A stretch of 64,000 bases of DNA from Myxococcales bacterium (lineage in GTDB: Bacteria > Myxococcota_A > Polyangia > Polyangiales > Ga0077539): contig JAAFIF010000026.1 in NCBI GenBank assembly GCA_013298625.1, forward strand, positions 1 through 64,000, read 5' to 3'. Positions 35,452 through 44,473 of the stretch are shown here, piece by piece. Both the position numbers and the translations under genes were made by a program. How positions within the stretch are numbered: the stretch's first letter is position 1; each line of letters begins with the position of its first letter. A model generated the notes under the pieces. It ran no database searches. It saw only the letters and a list, made by a program, of their open reading frames with translations, and had not been told where the DNA came from.

Positions 35452-36069
35452 TCAGCCGCACTCCGCGAGAAACCGCTTCACCGCGAGCACGCGGTTGCGC
35501 ACCGTGCTGCGATCGACCCGCGCGAACCCGCGCGCGCACAGCGCTTCGACGCACTCGTCCAGCGTGCGCTCGCACAGCTCGTGCTGAATGTACGCCTCGC
35601 GGTCGAGCGCGCTGATCTTGTCCGCGCGCACGAGGGCGTCCAAGTGCTGGCGGACCATCGCGCGCTCTGCTGGAGAAATCCCCGTAGACTCAGCGGTCGA
35701 GACGGCCTCGAGGCTCAGCGTCGCGCCGCGCTTGTTCGCGCGAAACCAGTCCACCACGAGGTTGCGCAGCACGACGAAGAGCTGCCTGCGCACGTCGCTC
35801 GTCCACGGGTCGGCCTCGTCGCGCGCCTGCGCTCGATCGGGCCCCGAGAAGCGCGCTGGGTGCACAGCTCCCACGCGGATCGCCCGCACCATGCGCTCGC
35901 GCGCGCTCTGCGCGACGTCCGAGGCCTCGCTGTCCCCAGAGCGGCCGAGCATGCGTCGCGCCATCTTGGTCAGCCCCCGGCTCGCTTCGACCAGGACGGT
36001 CTCGAGCCGCCGTCTCGCGACGGTCGCCACGGGGCTCGGGCTGCTCGTGTCCTCGGCGTGAGTGGTCAT
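35452..36069 (-). CDS. RNA polymerase sigma factor, ECF-like
   Basis: A protein of 205 residues. Residues about 30-115 have the helical pattern of sigma region 2 (EASDVAQSARERMVRAI, LFVVLRNLVVDWFRANKRG), and residues about 150-205 that of region 4 with an HTH (CVEALCARGFARVDRSTVRNRV). It probably directs polymerase to a small regulon. No anti-sigma gene is adjacent; the kinase gene (36113-37612) is upstream in the same direction, 43 bases away, which suggests phosphorylation-linked control. Confidence 0.7.
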   Translation of the reverse strand: MTTHAEDTSSPSPVATVARRRLETVLVEASRGLTKMARRMLGRSGDSEASDVAQSARERMVRAIRVGAVHPARFSGPDRAQARDEADPWTSDVRRQLFVVLRNLVVDWFRANKRGATLSLEAVSTAESTGISPAERAMVRQHLDALVRADKISALDREAYIQHELCERTLDECVEALCARGFARVDRSTVRNRVLAVKRFLAECG

Positions 36070-36112
36070 GGCAAGCGATCCTGTGCTGGTGAGTTGAATG
36101 TGTGTGTGTGGC

Positions 36113-37612
36113 TCAGCGAAGCGCGACGCGCGGCGCGTCTTCGCGGGACAGCCGCAGCGCGAGCTCGGCGGTGATGGTCTGACCGGGGTCCGCCGCGGCG
36201 ACGTCGGCGATGCGCGCGCGCAGGCATCGGGCCGTGCGCTCGTCGACGTTGCTCGCGCGGACGAGGGCGACGCTGTCGACCCGGCCTCCGTGCGCGTCGC
36301 TGGCGGGAGAAATCGTCACGCGAAACGTCGCGCTCGCTTCGTTGGGCGCCGCGACGGTCGAGCGCAAACACGCGGCTCCCCAGCCCTTGCTCGCGCGGCG
36401 CCGGGCCTCGCGCAGAAACTCGCTCGCGGCGTAGTCGGCGAGCCGCTCGCTCGAGGGGGAGTCCTCGCGAAAGGCGGTCCGTCCGCGGGCGAAATCCAAG
36501 CGCCTCGCGGGCGTCTCGCTCGCGCGCTCTGGCGTGGCGCTCGGGGCTGGCGTCGCGGGCTGCGCGGGACCGTCGCGCCACTCGAGCAACGGGCGCTCGG
36601 GGCTGATGCGAACGAGGGTCACGGGAATCGCACCGGCGGCGGTCGGGGCGCGGTTGTGCGTGCGGGCGTTCATCGCGAGCGCGCCGGCGCCGAGGGCGAT
36701 CACCGCGGCGGCTACGGCCCAACGGCGCTGCGGTGCCATCACGGCGGCGCGCGGGCGGTCGAAGAAGAGGGCGATCGCGCGCAGCTCGTCGAGCAGAGAC
36801 ACGAGCGATCCTCGCGCTTCGGGGGCGCACTCGACCCAGCGCGCGCGCAGGACGTCGAGCCTGGCAAACAGCGCGCTGCGGTCTCGCTCGCGAGCGAGCC
36901 TGGCCCCGTGGTGAGCGAGGGCGGTCAGCAGCAAGCGCGCGAAGCCGTAGACGTCGGCGCTGGCGGTGAGGGGAGCGTCGGTGCGCTCTTCCGGCGCGTT
37001 CCACGGGGAGAGCAGCGCGAACGAGCCGCGGCGCAAGGGGCGGATCGCGTGCGAGAAGTCCGTGAACCAAAGGCGTCCATCGGCGTCGACGAGCACGTTG
37101 CCGCCGTGCACGTCGCGGTGGATCACCCCGCGCTCGTGCAGCTGCGAGAGCAGCCGACCGAGCGCGCCGAGCGCGGCGCACACCCGTCGCGCGTCCCGCT
37201 CGATCCGCAGCCAATCGCCCAGCGTAAACGCAGCGCGTACGAGCTCTTCGACCACGAACCACTCGCGGGGATCACCGTCGGTCGAGGCCTCCCACACCCG
37301 GGCGATCACCACGCTCGCGTGCCCGTCGGCGATCGCGTCGAGCGTCTCTCGATGCAGCGCGACCATCGCCGCGAGCCCGTCTCGTCGCGCGGCGATGTCG
37401 TCGGCCACCGTGCTCGCCACGGTCTGCCCGAACCTCGGGTCCCCAGGCAGCACCAACACTTTGAGCGCGACCTCTTCGCCCGTCGCGCGGTCGAGCGCGA
37501 GGTACACGTCGAACTCTCCGCCGGCGCCGAGAAAATCACGCACGTCGAAGCGCCCGGCGAATCGCTGGCCGATCGAGAGTCGTCCCGTAGTCGAAGGTCG
37601 TCCTGCCTGCAT
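36113..37612 (-). CDS. Divergent Ser/Thr kinase with one membrane helix
   Basis: A protein of 499 residues. The kinase domain (about 20-280) has LGAGGEFDV (28-36), Lys51, HRD 165-167 with Asn172 and APE (WNAPEER), but DFG is replaced by DFS at 185-187. One membrane helix lies at about 300-316. The outer part (about 400-495) contains two Cys and a strand/helix pattern like the TonB-C-like ends of AgmX/PglI-type gliding proteins; this last match is weak. It is located between three secreted-protein genes and a sigma gene. Confidence 0.8.
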   Translation of the reverse strand: MQAGRPSTTGRLSIGQRFAGRFDVRDFLGAGGEFDVYLALDRATGEEVALKVLVLPGDPRFGQTVASTVADDIAARRDGLAAMVALHRETLDAIADGHASVVIARVWEASTDGDPREWFVVEELVRAAFTLGDWLRIERDARRVCAALGALGRLLSQLHERGVIHRDVHGGNVLVDADGRLWFTDFSHAIRPLRRGSFALLSPWNAPEERTDAPLTASADVYGFARLLLTALAHHGARLARERDRSALFARLDVLRARWVECAPEARGSLVSLLDELRAIALFFDRPRAAVMAPQRRWAVAAAVIALGAGALAMNARTHNRAPTAAGAIPVTLVRISPERPLLEWRDGPAQPATPAPSATPERASETPARRLDFARGRTAFREDSPSSERLADYAASEFLREARRRASKGWGAACLRSTVAAPNEASATFRVTISPASDAHGGRVDSVALVRASNVDERTARCLRARIADVAAADPGQTITAELALRLSREDAPRVALR

Positions 37613-37720
37613 GGAGTGCGCGCGCCCGACGGCGAACGTCGTGAATACGCAGCGCGATGACAGAGATTCACGGCCTCGCGCGCGCTCGCGTCGAGCTGAG
37701 CGAAGTTGTTGTACGAGCGC

Positions 37721-38569
37721 TCATCGTGCGGCCTGCCCTGTGACCGCTTCGGCCCAGCGAAAGCCCTCGGCGCTCTCGCTCGCACGCGCGATGTGCCCGC
37801 GAAACGGGCCGCGGACGGGCATGTCGATCACCGTCGTGGCGATCACGCGGGTGACGGTCGTGTCCGCCGCGGGGTCGCGCAGGACGGCGTCGCGCTCGCG
37901 ATCGAACTCGCCCACCGCGAGGACCGCCGTGCACTCGACCGGCGCGTACATGGATCCACCGACGAGCGCGAGCGGGCCCGTGTACCCGCGAGGTCGCTCG
38001 GCCAGCTCGAGCAACAACACCGCATGTTTGATCCGCGGAACATTCACCACCGCCGCCCTCGCCACCGCCACCCGCACGCCGGGCGACACTTCGACCACGC
38101 GCTCGGGCTCTGCCAGCGCGTTGATGACCGCGGCCGCGACGAACGAGCGCTCGTCGCAGTCCATCGCAGCGGCTCCCTGGGCGAGGGCGAGGCCGGCGAT
38201 CGTGGCGGGAGCTTGTGTTCCGCGGGCGTAGGGCATGGATTGGACGCGTCGGATGACCTCCGAGACGAGCGCGCCGCGCGCCGCCGCGTTGGCGTTGGCT
38301 GTGATCGCGCGGGCCACTTCGCTCGTGAGCGCGTTGGGGATCAAATGCGCGCTCGCTTGCAAGCCCGAGACAGCGCGCGCGTTGGCGCACAAGACGGGCT
38401 CGCCCAGCACCGCGCAGCTTCGATCGCTGGACTCTTCTGCGCGCGGAGCGCTCGCCGTGGCCGCGGTGGCGCTGGTGGCTCTCTGCGGTCGCGCTCGACG
38501 TTGCGCGCTCGCCTCTGCGCTGAGCGCGATCGCTGCGATCGCCGCGATCACGGCGGCCGGCCGCTTCAT
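37721..38569 (-). CDS. Secreted protein of unknown function
   Basis: A protein of 282 residues from ATG 38569 with a signal peptide (AAIAAIALSAEASA). The mature protein is rich in Ala and has three or more Cys (CAVLGEPVLC, MDCDER, PVECTAV). No family was recognised. The start overlaps the stop of the upstream gene by four bases (ATGA), so the three genes 40706 to 37721 form one coupled unit. They probably build one envelope complex. Confidence 0.7.
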   Translation of the reverse strand: MKRPAAVIAAIAAIALSAEASAQRRARPQRATSATAATASAPRAEESSDRSCAVLGEPVLCANARAVSGLQASAHLIPNALTSEVARAITANANAAARGALVSEVIRRVQSMPYARGTQAPATIAGLALAQGAAAMDCDERSFVAAAVINALAEPERVVEVSPGVRVAVARAAVVNVPRIKHAVLLLELAERPRGYTGPLALVGGSMYAPVECTAVLAVGEFDRERDAVLRDPAADTTVTRVIATTVIDMPVRGPFRGHIARASESAEGFRWAEAVTGQAAR

Positions 38570-39348
38570 CGCGGCCCCTGCACGGCGCCCACCACGCGGG
38601 GCTCTGGGGCGCTGGCGACCGAAGGCGCGCTCGATCCCACAGCCACAGCGCCCGAGACCAACGCTGGCTCTGCGCGCGGCGCGCTGTCGCTCGTGCCCGG
38701 CGCGCGTTGATTGCGTGTGTTGGTATTCGAGCGGCACAGCGGCGCTGCAGCGACCGCCGTCGCGAGGGCGGGGCCCGAGACCTCGCGTCCCGCCCGGTGA
38801 ATGACCACTGCCATCGACGAGGCGGCGAGGTCTTCGCGCGGGCGTTGCGCGGTCTGCGCGCTCGGGCCGTCGACCGCAGAGACGAGCTGCGAGCACCAGG
38901 CGCGCTGGTGCACGAGGGCGTCGGGCAGTCGCGCGTGCATCGCGGCGAGGTACGCGCCGCGGTTCTCTGCTCCTTCGGTGACCGTGGCGCGGACGCGGGC
39001 GCGCAGGACGAGCTCCATGGCGTCGACGTGGTTGATGACGCGCTCGCAGATCGAGCGGGCGAGGGCGATCGAAGCGCAGGTTCCTTGGGCGCTGGAGGCG
39101 ACGGCGATAGAGAACTGCCGGGCGTTGCTGCGACACAGGACGTCTTCGCCGTCGAGGCCGCACGTCGCGCTCGCGCCGGTGGCTTGCGGAAGGGACGGGG
39201 TGCTCACGTCGCGGCCTGTGTTGGTGGGGGCGGCGGGCTGCGCGCTGGCCGTGCTGCGCGCGTTGCGGCGAGCGCTCTGCGCGTGGGCGTCCAGGGCGGG
39301 GCCGAGCACGATGGCGAGGGCCGAGAGAGACAGGGCGAGCTTGTTCAT
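38566..39348 (-). CDS. Secreted protein of unknown function, related in layout to its neighbour
   Basis: A protein of 260 residues from ATG 39348, with AAGGAG seven bases upstream and a signal peptide ending DAHA. It has the pattern GEDVLCRSNARQFSIAV (compare GEPVLCANARAVSGLQ in the next gene), so the two may be paralogous in this region. The C-terminus is Ala/Pro-rich. No function is known. It overlaps both neighbours by four bases. Confidence 0.7.
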   Translation of the reverse strand: MNKLALSLSALAIVLGPALDAHAQSARRNARSTASAQPAAPTNTGRDVSTPSLPQATGASATCGLDGEDVLCRSNARQFSIAVASSAQGTCASIALARSICERVINHVDAMELVLRARVRATVTEGAENRGAYLAAMHARLPDALVHQRAWCSQLVSAVDGPSAQTAQRPREDLAASSMAVVIHRAGREVSGPALATAVAAAPLCRSNTNTRNQRAPGTSDSAPRAEPALVSGAVAVGSSAPSVASAPEPRVVGAVQGPR

Positions 39349-40706
39349 CGTGCGGCTCCTTGGTTCATCGCGACCTGCTGAAAATCGACGCCCATTTCGA
39401 AGGGCGAGCCCCCGGCGGCGAGGCGCTCTTCGACGCGCTCGAACTCGTGCACGAGCGCGCGTCCTCCCTGCGGACACGCGGACGCTGCGTTGCCTCCTTC
39501 GCGCGCGGCTTCGAGCAGCGCCCCTCCGTACTGCGCGAGCGGAACGCTCCTCGCGCCCGGATCCGCCTCGAAGTCCGAGAGCACCTCGAGCATTTGCCGT
39601 GCGCGATCGCAGGGCGGTTGCAGCGTGCGCACCGACGTCGTGATCCCGAGCCCGAGCATGGCGAGCGCGCGCTCGGGGCCGTTGACCACGCGCAGCCCAG
39701 TTCTCAGCTGCCTCAGCCGCGCGAGCTCTTGCGGCGGAACGGGGGCGGCCGCCGCGCGAATCAGCGGCAACTGTCCGAGCGCCTGCGAGATGGGCGGGTG
39801 CGCGAGCAGCCCTTGTTCGAGCATCCACTGCACGGTGGCCGTCATCTGCCCGTAGTTCGACGCGGACAGCCGCGTGGTGGCGCCTTCGAGCGCGAGCAGC
39901 GCGCGGCCCGAGACGAGCACGGGGTTGGAGGGCGCGCTCACGCGTCGGCCTGCGACCATTCGCCGCAGAAATTCTGCGCTCCTCGCGCGCAGGGTCGGGG
40001 TGGTGACCATGGCCCGCGCCCCAGCGCCGAGCCAGTCGCTCAAGCGCACGACGAGGTTGGCGTCCGTGAGGAGGTACGGCAGCGTGTCCGTTCGCAGCAC
40101 GTCGAGCTCGCGCGAGCGCACGTCGAAGTCGTTGGCGAGCACCGACGCAGTGGCGAACATGTCTCCGTCGTCGCGGCAGACCTCGGCGGTGTCGATGATC
40201 GCGCGCACCGCGGCGGCCGCTGCGGTGGCGTCGCTCTCGAGCTCGCCGCAGTACGCGAGGGCGTCGGTCGCGCGGGTGAGCGGCGCGCCGCACGAAATGA
40301 TGTCCCCAGTCCCTTGCAGCGTGGCGTCTCCGCGGATGCGGCAGTGCTCTGCGAGGCCCCACACGCACTGCGCCGAGGGCTCGTTGGGCGCGAGCGAGAC
40401 GGCGAGCGACGCGGCGTCGTGGCCGCGGGCGCACTCGGTGCGGGCGATGTAGCGCGCGGCGACCTTGGCGAGGCAGCCGACGTCACGGCGACCTGCGGCC
40501 TCCGCCGATGCGCGCTCGAGCAGCGTGATGTCTTCGGACACCGCGGGGTCGAGCGAATCGAGCTGTTGGCACGGTGTGAGCGTGGGCGCGGGCGCTTGGG
40601 TTTGCCGTCGAGCGCGCGCGCGCCGCTGGGCTGCGGCGTCGGGAGACTGAGAAATCACCGCGGAAACAACGGTCAACGCGAGCGTGATGCGAGTGTGTGA
40701 GCGCAT
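39345..40706 (-). CDS. Secreted helical protein of unknown function
   Basis: A protein of 453 residues with a signal peptide (TLALTVVSAVISQSPDAAA) and a mostly helical mature part with about ten Cys, many in pairs, suggesting disulfides. It opens the minus-strand cluster (40706 to 35452) that ends in the kinase and sigma factor. Family not recognised. It is divergent from the PAS-like gene at 40844; 137 bases lie between the starts. Confidence 0.7.
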   Translation of the reverse strand: MRSHTRITLALTVVSAVISQSPDAAAQRRARARRQTQAPAPTLTPCQQLDSLDPAVSEDITLLERASAEAAGRRDVGCLAKVAARYIARTECARGHDAASLAVSLAPNEPSAQCVWGLAEHCRIRGDATLQGTGDIISCGAPLTRATDALAYCGELESDATAAAAAVRAIIDTAEVCRDDGDMFATASVLANDFDVRSRELDVLRTDTLPYLLTDANLVVRLSDWLGAGARAMVTTPTLRARSAEFLRRMVAGRRVSAPSNPVLVSGRALLALEGATTRLSASNYGQMTATVQWMLEQGLLAHPPISQALGQLPLIRAAAAPVPPQELARLRQLRTGLRVVNGPERALAMLGLGITTSVRTLQPPCDRARQMLEVLSDFEADPGARSVPLAQYGGALLEAAREGGNAASACPQGGRALVHEFERVEERLAAGGSPFEMGVDFQQVAMNQGAAR

Positions 40707-40799
40707 GGTGAGCGACCTCCGTTCGTGGGTCTCACCAGCGCCAACGGAGCTGCGCGCCGCTCGTCGAAGGGCGGCGACGATTTTGTTTCAGCGAGCTCT

Positions 40800-40834
40800 G
40801 TTTTGCGCGGCCACAAAACCGATCAGTGTATTCT
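40800..40834 (+). promoter_or_regulatory. Inverted repeat and -10-like box before PAS-like gene
   Basis: GTTTTG (40800-40805) and CAAAAC (40814-40819) are inverted around an 8-base spacer, and TGTATTCT (40827-40834) is a -10-like box ending 9 bases before ATG 40844. The repeat sits where a repressor for one or both divergent promoters could bind. Confidence 0.35.
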
Positions 40835-40843
40835 GGCGAGCGC

Positions 40844-41392
40844 ATGTTGGGAGAGCACAACAAGAGCGAATTGTTCGCTGTTCTCGTGGCGTGGCGCGCG
40901 GTGAGGCAAGCTGGCTGGCCGCAGCTGGCGCCATCGATCGCGCAGCGCTCGGGGCAATGGATGAGGATGGACGAGGCTGCGTTGCGCGCGGAGGTGCAAG
41001 CGCTGCTCGACGAGCTGTCGCGTCCGAGCGAGTCGGTGCGGCTGTTCTGGAAGTTCGCTCCCGAGCTCGAGTATCGGGGATTCAACCGGCTGTTTCTGCG
41101 GGACAGCGGCGTGGCGACCGGCGCAGAGCTGCTCGGCGAGACGGACATCTCGCCGTGCGTTGGATGGTCGCGACAGGGTGCGAAGTACCGGGCGGACGAC
41201 ATGGACGTGATCGCGCAAGCGCACGGCGTGAAGGACATCGTCGAGCGCCAGGACCAAGCGGACGACACGGTGTGGGTGCACACGGTGAAGAGCGCGATCT
41301 GTCTCCCGGGCGGCGAAGCGATCGGGATCCTGGGGATGTACGAGGTCATCGACGGCGCGACCGCGGCGCGTCTGCAGCGACGCAGCCGCTGA
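40844..41392 (+). CDS. PAS-like sensor-domain protein
   Basis: A protein of 182 residues from ATG 40844 (GTG 40826 is possible). Residues about 60-175 show a PAS-like order (FAPELEYRGFNRLFLRDSG, GETDISPCVGW, ADDMDVIAQAHGVKDIVE, TVWVHTVKSAICL, IGILGMYEVID), similar to PAS domains of LuxR-type regulators, but no effector domain follows. It may be a single-domain sensor or adaptor. It is divergent from the 40706 operon. The large repeat starts about 80 bases after its stop. Confidence 0.65.
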   Translation: MLGEHNKSELFAVLVAWRAVRQAGWPQLAPSIAQRSGQWMRMDEAALRAEVQALLDELSRPSESVRLFWKFAPELEYRGFNRLFLRDSGVATGAELLGETDISPCVGWSRQGAKYRADDMDVIAQAHGVKDIVERQDQADDTVWVHTVKSAICLPGGEAIGILGMYEVIDGATAARLQRRSR

Positions 41393-41473
41393 GCACGGGG
41401 CGGTCTGTCGGGGCGCCACGGGCGACGGATAGCGCGGCCCCCACCCGCGCGTGGCGTAAGCGAGCGAGCGAGC

Positions 41474-41846
41474 GCGCGGCCCCCACCCGCGCTACCGCGC
41501 GCCCCGCCCCCGCGCAAAGCGCAAGGGCGGCGGCTCTGCACGGTGAATCGTAAGGAAATAGTCTGGCAGAGTTGATCGTGAAGGCCCTTGCTCTGCAAGG
41601 GCTCTCGGGCTGCTCGATCGAACACAATCGCTGCTCGCCGCGCGACGGCAGACAACGCTCCACTGGCCACGAGTTCGCTCTCGTACCGTTGCTGTCCCGA
41701 CCGTTGCCCGCAGCCTCGCCCTTGCAGAGCAAGGGCCTTCACGACCAACTCTGCCAGATCAATTCCCGACGATTCACCGTGCAGAGCCGCCGCCCTTGCG
41801 CTTTGCGCGGGGGCGGGGCGCGCGGTAGCGCGGGTGGGGGCCGCGC
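41474..41846. repeat. Large palindromic intergenic repeat, copy 2 (complete)
   Basis: Arms 41474-41602 and 41718-41846 are inverted repeats of about 129 bp with only scattered mismatches, around a loop of about 115 bases. The inner arms match copy 1 at 72-377. The loop also shares a TGCTCGATCGAACAC-type segment with copy 1, but inverted. No ORF in it is convincing. A transcript would fold into a very long hairpin. It could be a non-autonomous mobile element or a structured repeat. Confidence 0.85.
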
Positions 41847-41985
41847 ACTCTTCGCTCGCTCGCAGCGCGGGTGGGGGCCGCGCGCTCTTCGCTCGCTTAC
41901 TCCAAGCGCGGGTGGGCGCCGTGTACTCCGTTGCGCGCGTTGCTCGAGCGTGCCGCGTCCCCCTCCCCGCTGCCTCCCCGTTGTC
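41847..41985. repeat. Short GC-rich repeats flanking the palindrome
   Basis: Three copies of a GCGGGTGGGGGCCGC-like unit (41823-41846, 41867-41884 and 41920-41935 region) lie between the palindrome and the stop of the gene at 41988. Related units are found to the left near 41429-41450. They are fragments of the palindrome's outer arm. Confidence 0.6.
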
Positions 41986-41987
41986 CT

Positions 41988-42944
41988 TCAGGCCTGCGCG
42001 AGCCAGCCCTTGAACGCCTCGGTCTCGACGAGCCCCTTGGCCATCGCGAGGCCGCGGGTGCGGGCCCAGTCGCGCGCGTGCTCTTTGACGCCCGCGCGCT
42101 CGAGCAGCGAGCCGATGGACTCTTTGGCGAGCTGATCGAACACCGCGCGCACTTCGCCTTCGATCGCCTCGCGAAGCTCTTGCCGCGCGAGGTTGTGGGC
42201 GACGATCTTGGGAAGCGAGGCGTCGAGGTCCTTCCATCGAACGGACTTCTCGACCCAGGCGCCTGCCTCGGACTCGCTGCGCTCGAGGAGCTTCTGAAAG
42301 AACTTCTGCCTGCGCTTTCCCAGGGTCTTCGCGGTCTCTTCGCTGGCGATTCGGTCCGCGAGGCGCTTCTGCGCGGCGGCCATCGAGCTGTCGACGAAGC
42401 CCTTGGCCTTCTCTTGCAGCTGCTTCTGCAGCTCTTCGCCGATGCCGCCGAGGAGGCCTTTGCCGACGCCCGCGGCCGCGCGCGCGCCGAACGAGAGCAC
42501 GCCCCGCAAGCCCCCTCCGCCGCTCGATCCGCCCTGCGCTTCCGGCCCCGCGAGGGCTTTGTTGACGAAGCCGTCGAGCGTCTCGGTCACCACTTGCCGC
42601 ACGCCTTCGCGCACTTGCTCGCTGGCGACCGCGTCGTCGATGGCCTTGCGCGGGAGCTTCACGGGGCGACCGAGCTGCTCGTCGAGCGCCGCGCTGACGT
42701 CGGCCGGAAGCCACGCCGAGAGGCGCACCGCGCTCTTCTTGGCCCGCTCGATCAGCCGCTCGCGCAGCGGAACGCCGATCCACCCATGAAAATCCGCGGT
42801 GCGCTCGGCGGCGAGCGCGTCGTCGAGCACCGGCAGCACCTTGGCCGGGTCGATCACCGACTCGAACGGCTGCGCGCACACGTAATCAAACGCGACGTCG
42901 ATCAGCGCCGCGAGCTTCGCGTCATCGAGCGCGAGGTCGCTCAT
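41988..42944 (-). CDS. Hypothetical helical protein
   Basis: A protein of 318 residues from ATG 42944. It is predominantly helical and charged, with a central Gly/Ser-rich stretch (about 140-165) containing possible membrane-interacting residues (FGARAAAGVGKGLLGGIGEEL). No family was recognised. It overlaps the stop of the YchJ-like gene by four bases (ATGA), so the two are coupled. Its stop lies next to the repeat region at 41474-41985. Confidence 0.65.
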   Translation of the reverse strand: MSDLALDDAKLAALIDVAFDYVCAQPFESVIDPAKVLPVLDDALAAERTADFHGWIGVPLRERLIERAKKSAVRLSAWLPADVSAALDEQLGRPVKLPRKAIDDAVASEQVREGVRQVVTETLDGFVNKALAGPEAQGGSSGGGGLRGVLSFGARAAAGVGKGLLGGIGEELQKQLQEKAKGFVDSSMAAAQKRLADRIASEETAKTLGKRRQKFFQKLLERSESEAGAWVEKSVRWKDLDASLPKIVAHNLARQELREAIEGEVRAVFDQLAKESIGSLLERAGVKEHARDWARTRGLAMAKGLVETEAFKGWLAQA

Positions 42945-43429
42945 TGCGCCGCTCCCTTCTTCTTGGGAAACGTGTCGATGGTCATCGTGTCGGCCACGTC
43001 GCGCACCAGCCCGAGCGGCACCGTCTGGCCGTCGGCGTAGCGCCACCCGCCGTCCTCGCGCTTGAACGTGCTCAGCTCGATAAACGAGCGGTTTTGCCCG
43101 CGCTCGAACAGCCGCGCGTTGAACAGCACCCACGCCACGCCGTTCTCTTCGTCCGTGCGCGTGTCGAGGATCTGCAGCCCCATGTAGCGAAAGCCCTCGG
43201 ACGCGTCGCGCAGGCCGCGAAGGACCTCGGCGCGCGGGAGCTTTCGGTCTTCGTGTGAGCTGTGAAACGTGTCGTACAGGTACGGCACGAGCTTGAGCGC
43301 GAAGGCCGAGTAGCGAGAGCGCATCAGCCTCTCAGCGGTCGGGGCCTCGCGGGACTTTTTGTGAAAGGGAGCGCAGCACGCTTCGTACTGCTCGCCCGAG
43401 TGGCACGGGCACTGGCGGGGGGCAACCAT
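42941..43429 (-). CDS. YchJ-family (UPF0225) SEC-C motif protein
   Basis: A protein of 162 residues. The N-terminal SEC-C zinc motif reads CPCHSGEQYEACC (7-19), followed by PTAERLMRSRYSAFAL, the hallmark of YchJ-like proteins, and a NTF2-like C-terminal half with the family strands. Function is not established in any organism; the SEC-C part binds zinc. It is coupled to the helical gene at 42944. Confidence 0.88.
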   Translation of the reverse strand: MVAPRQCPCHSGEQYEACCAPFHKKSREAPTAERLMRSRYSAFALKLVPYLYDTFHSSHEDRKLPRAEVLRGLRDASEGFRYMGLQILDTRTDEENGVAWVLFNARLFERGQNRSFIELSTFKREDGGWRYADGQTVPLGLVRDVADTMTIDTFPKKKGAAQ

Positions 43430-43496
43430 CGTTGATCGTTTGTGACCACAGTCGAGGGCCCGCGCGCAACACCGCAACGCAAAGAGCTGCAGGTCC

Positions 43497-44288
43497 GTGG
43501 CATCTTCACGGGCGGTGACCGTACGCCGAACGCGCAGCGCGGACTTCTTGGTGGGCGATCGAGCCGGCGAGCGCTCGATCGACGGAGCGTACTTTGGCAC
43601 GCGTTTGCTGCGGCCGATGCGCTCGACCCTCGGGGCTGCCCGCGTCCTCGCGCGCGACACGGACGACCCGCGCGAGGCGTGGGAGCGCGCCGTCGCCCAG
43701 TCGCTCATCCCTGAATCCTGGGCCGAGCGCAGCCCGCGGCTCTTCGAAGATCCCCTCGACCTCGTGCGCGACCACCCCCCGACGCTCGCGCACGTGCTGG
43801 CGTTTGCGTCCGACGCCGTGGCGATCGAGACCGTACACGCCCTCGCGCAGACGCTCACGACCGCGCTCTCGGCTTGGGGCGTGTGCGACCGCGGAGCGAT
43901 CGCGTGTTGGAGGCTCGTTCAGCGCGCGCAGTGGCGTCCGCAGGGCCTGCACCCTCTGCTGCTCTTGCACGCGCGTGTGGCGATGCCGAAGGCTTCTCTG
44001 TTCGACGGCGTGCGCTTGTCCTTTCTGGGCGCCAGCCGGGACTGCGCCGCGGCGCGCGAGGTCGCCGACACCCTTCGCTTCGCCGCCCTCTGGCGCGCGG
44101 CCGCCACGCTCTCGAGCGGCGCGACGGGCGAGCGCTTCTCTCGCGCCCTCTGCCCCGATGGATGCGACCCGACGAAGCCGGACTCGTGGCCGGACCCGTG
44201 GACGCCCCTGCTCGAGATCATCGCCCTCGGATACGCAGTGCAGTCGTACGAGCGCCAACGGTTGGTGTTGGTGGCCCCGACGGTGTGA
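43497..44288 (+). CDS. Hypothetical protein
   Basis: A protein of 263 residues from GTG 43497; other starts are possible. Codon third positions favour G and C, which supports coding. It is mostly helical with several Cys and Trp and no signal peptide. No family was recognised. It is the last plus-strand gene before the lower-GC nuclease region. Its start is 67 bases from the divergent YchJ-like gene. Confidence 0.6.
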   Translation: MASSRAVTVRRTRSADFLVGDRAGERSIDGAYFGTRLLRPMRSTLGAARVLARDTDDPREAWERAVAQSLIPESWAERSPRLFEDPLDLVRDHPPTLAHVLAFASDAVAIETVHALAQTLTTALSAWGVCDRGAIACWRLVQRAQWRPQGLHPLLLLHARVAMPKASLFDGVRLSFLGASRDCAAAREVADTLRFAALWRAAATLSSGATGERFSRALCPDGCDPTKPDSWPDPWTPLLEIIALGYAVQSYERQRLVLVAPTV

Positions 44289-44473
44289 GTGCGTCGGGTG
44301 GCGATAGCGGTGCAGGTCCCCGCGGGATCGACGAGTGCTCGCGAAGGAACTCCCCACGAAGCAGTGACGCGTCGCGCGGAGGGGCGGTACGCGAGGCGTT
44401 TGGCCTGAGCCAAGAGCGCTTCGAGGCGTGGATGGTCGATCGGCTGAAGCAGGCAGTGGCGGGGGCGGTGCGG

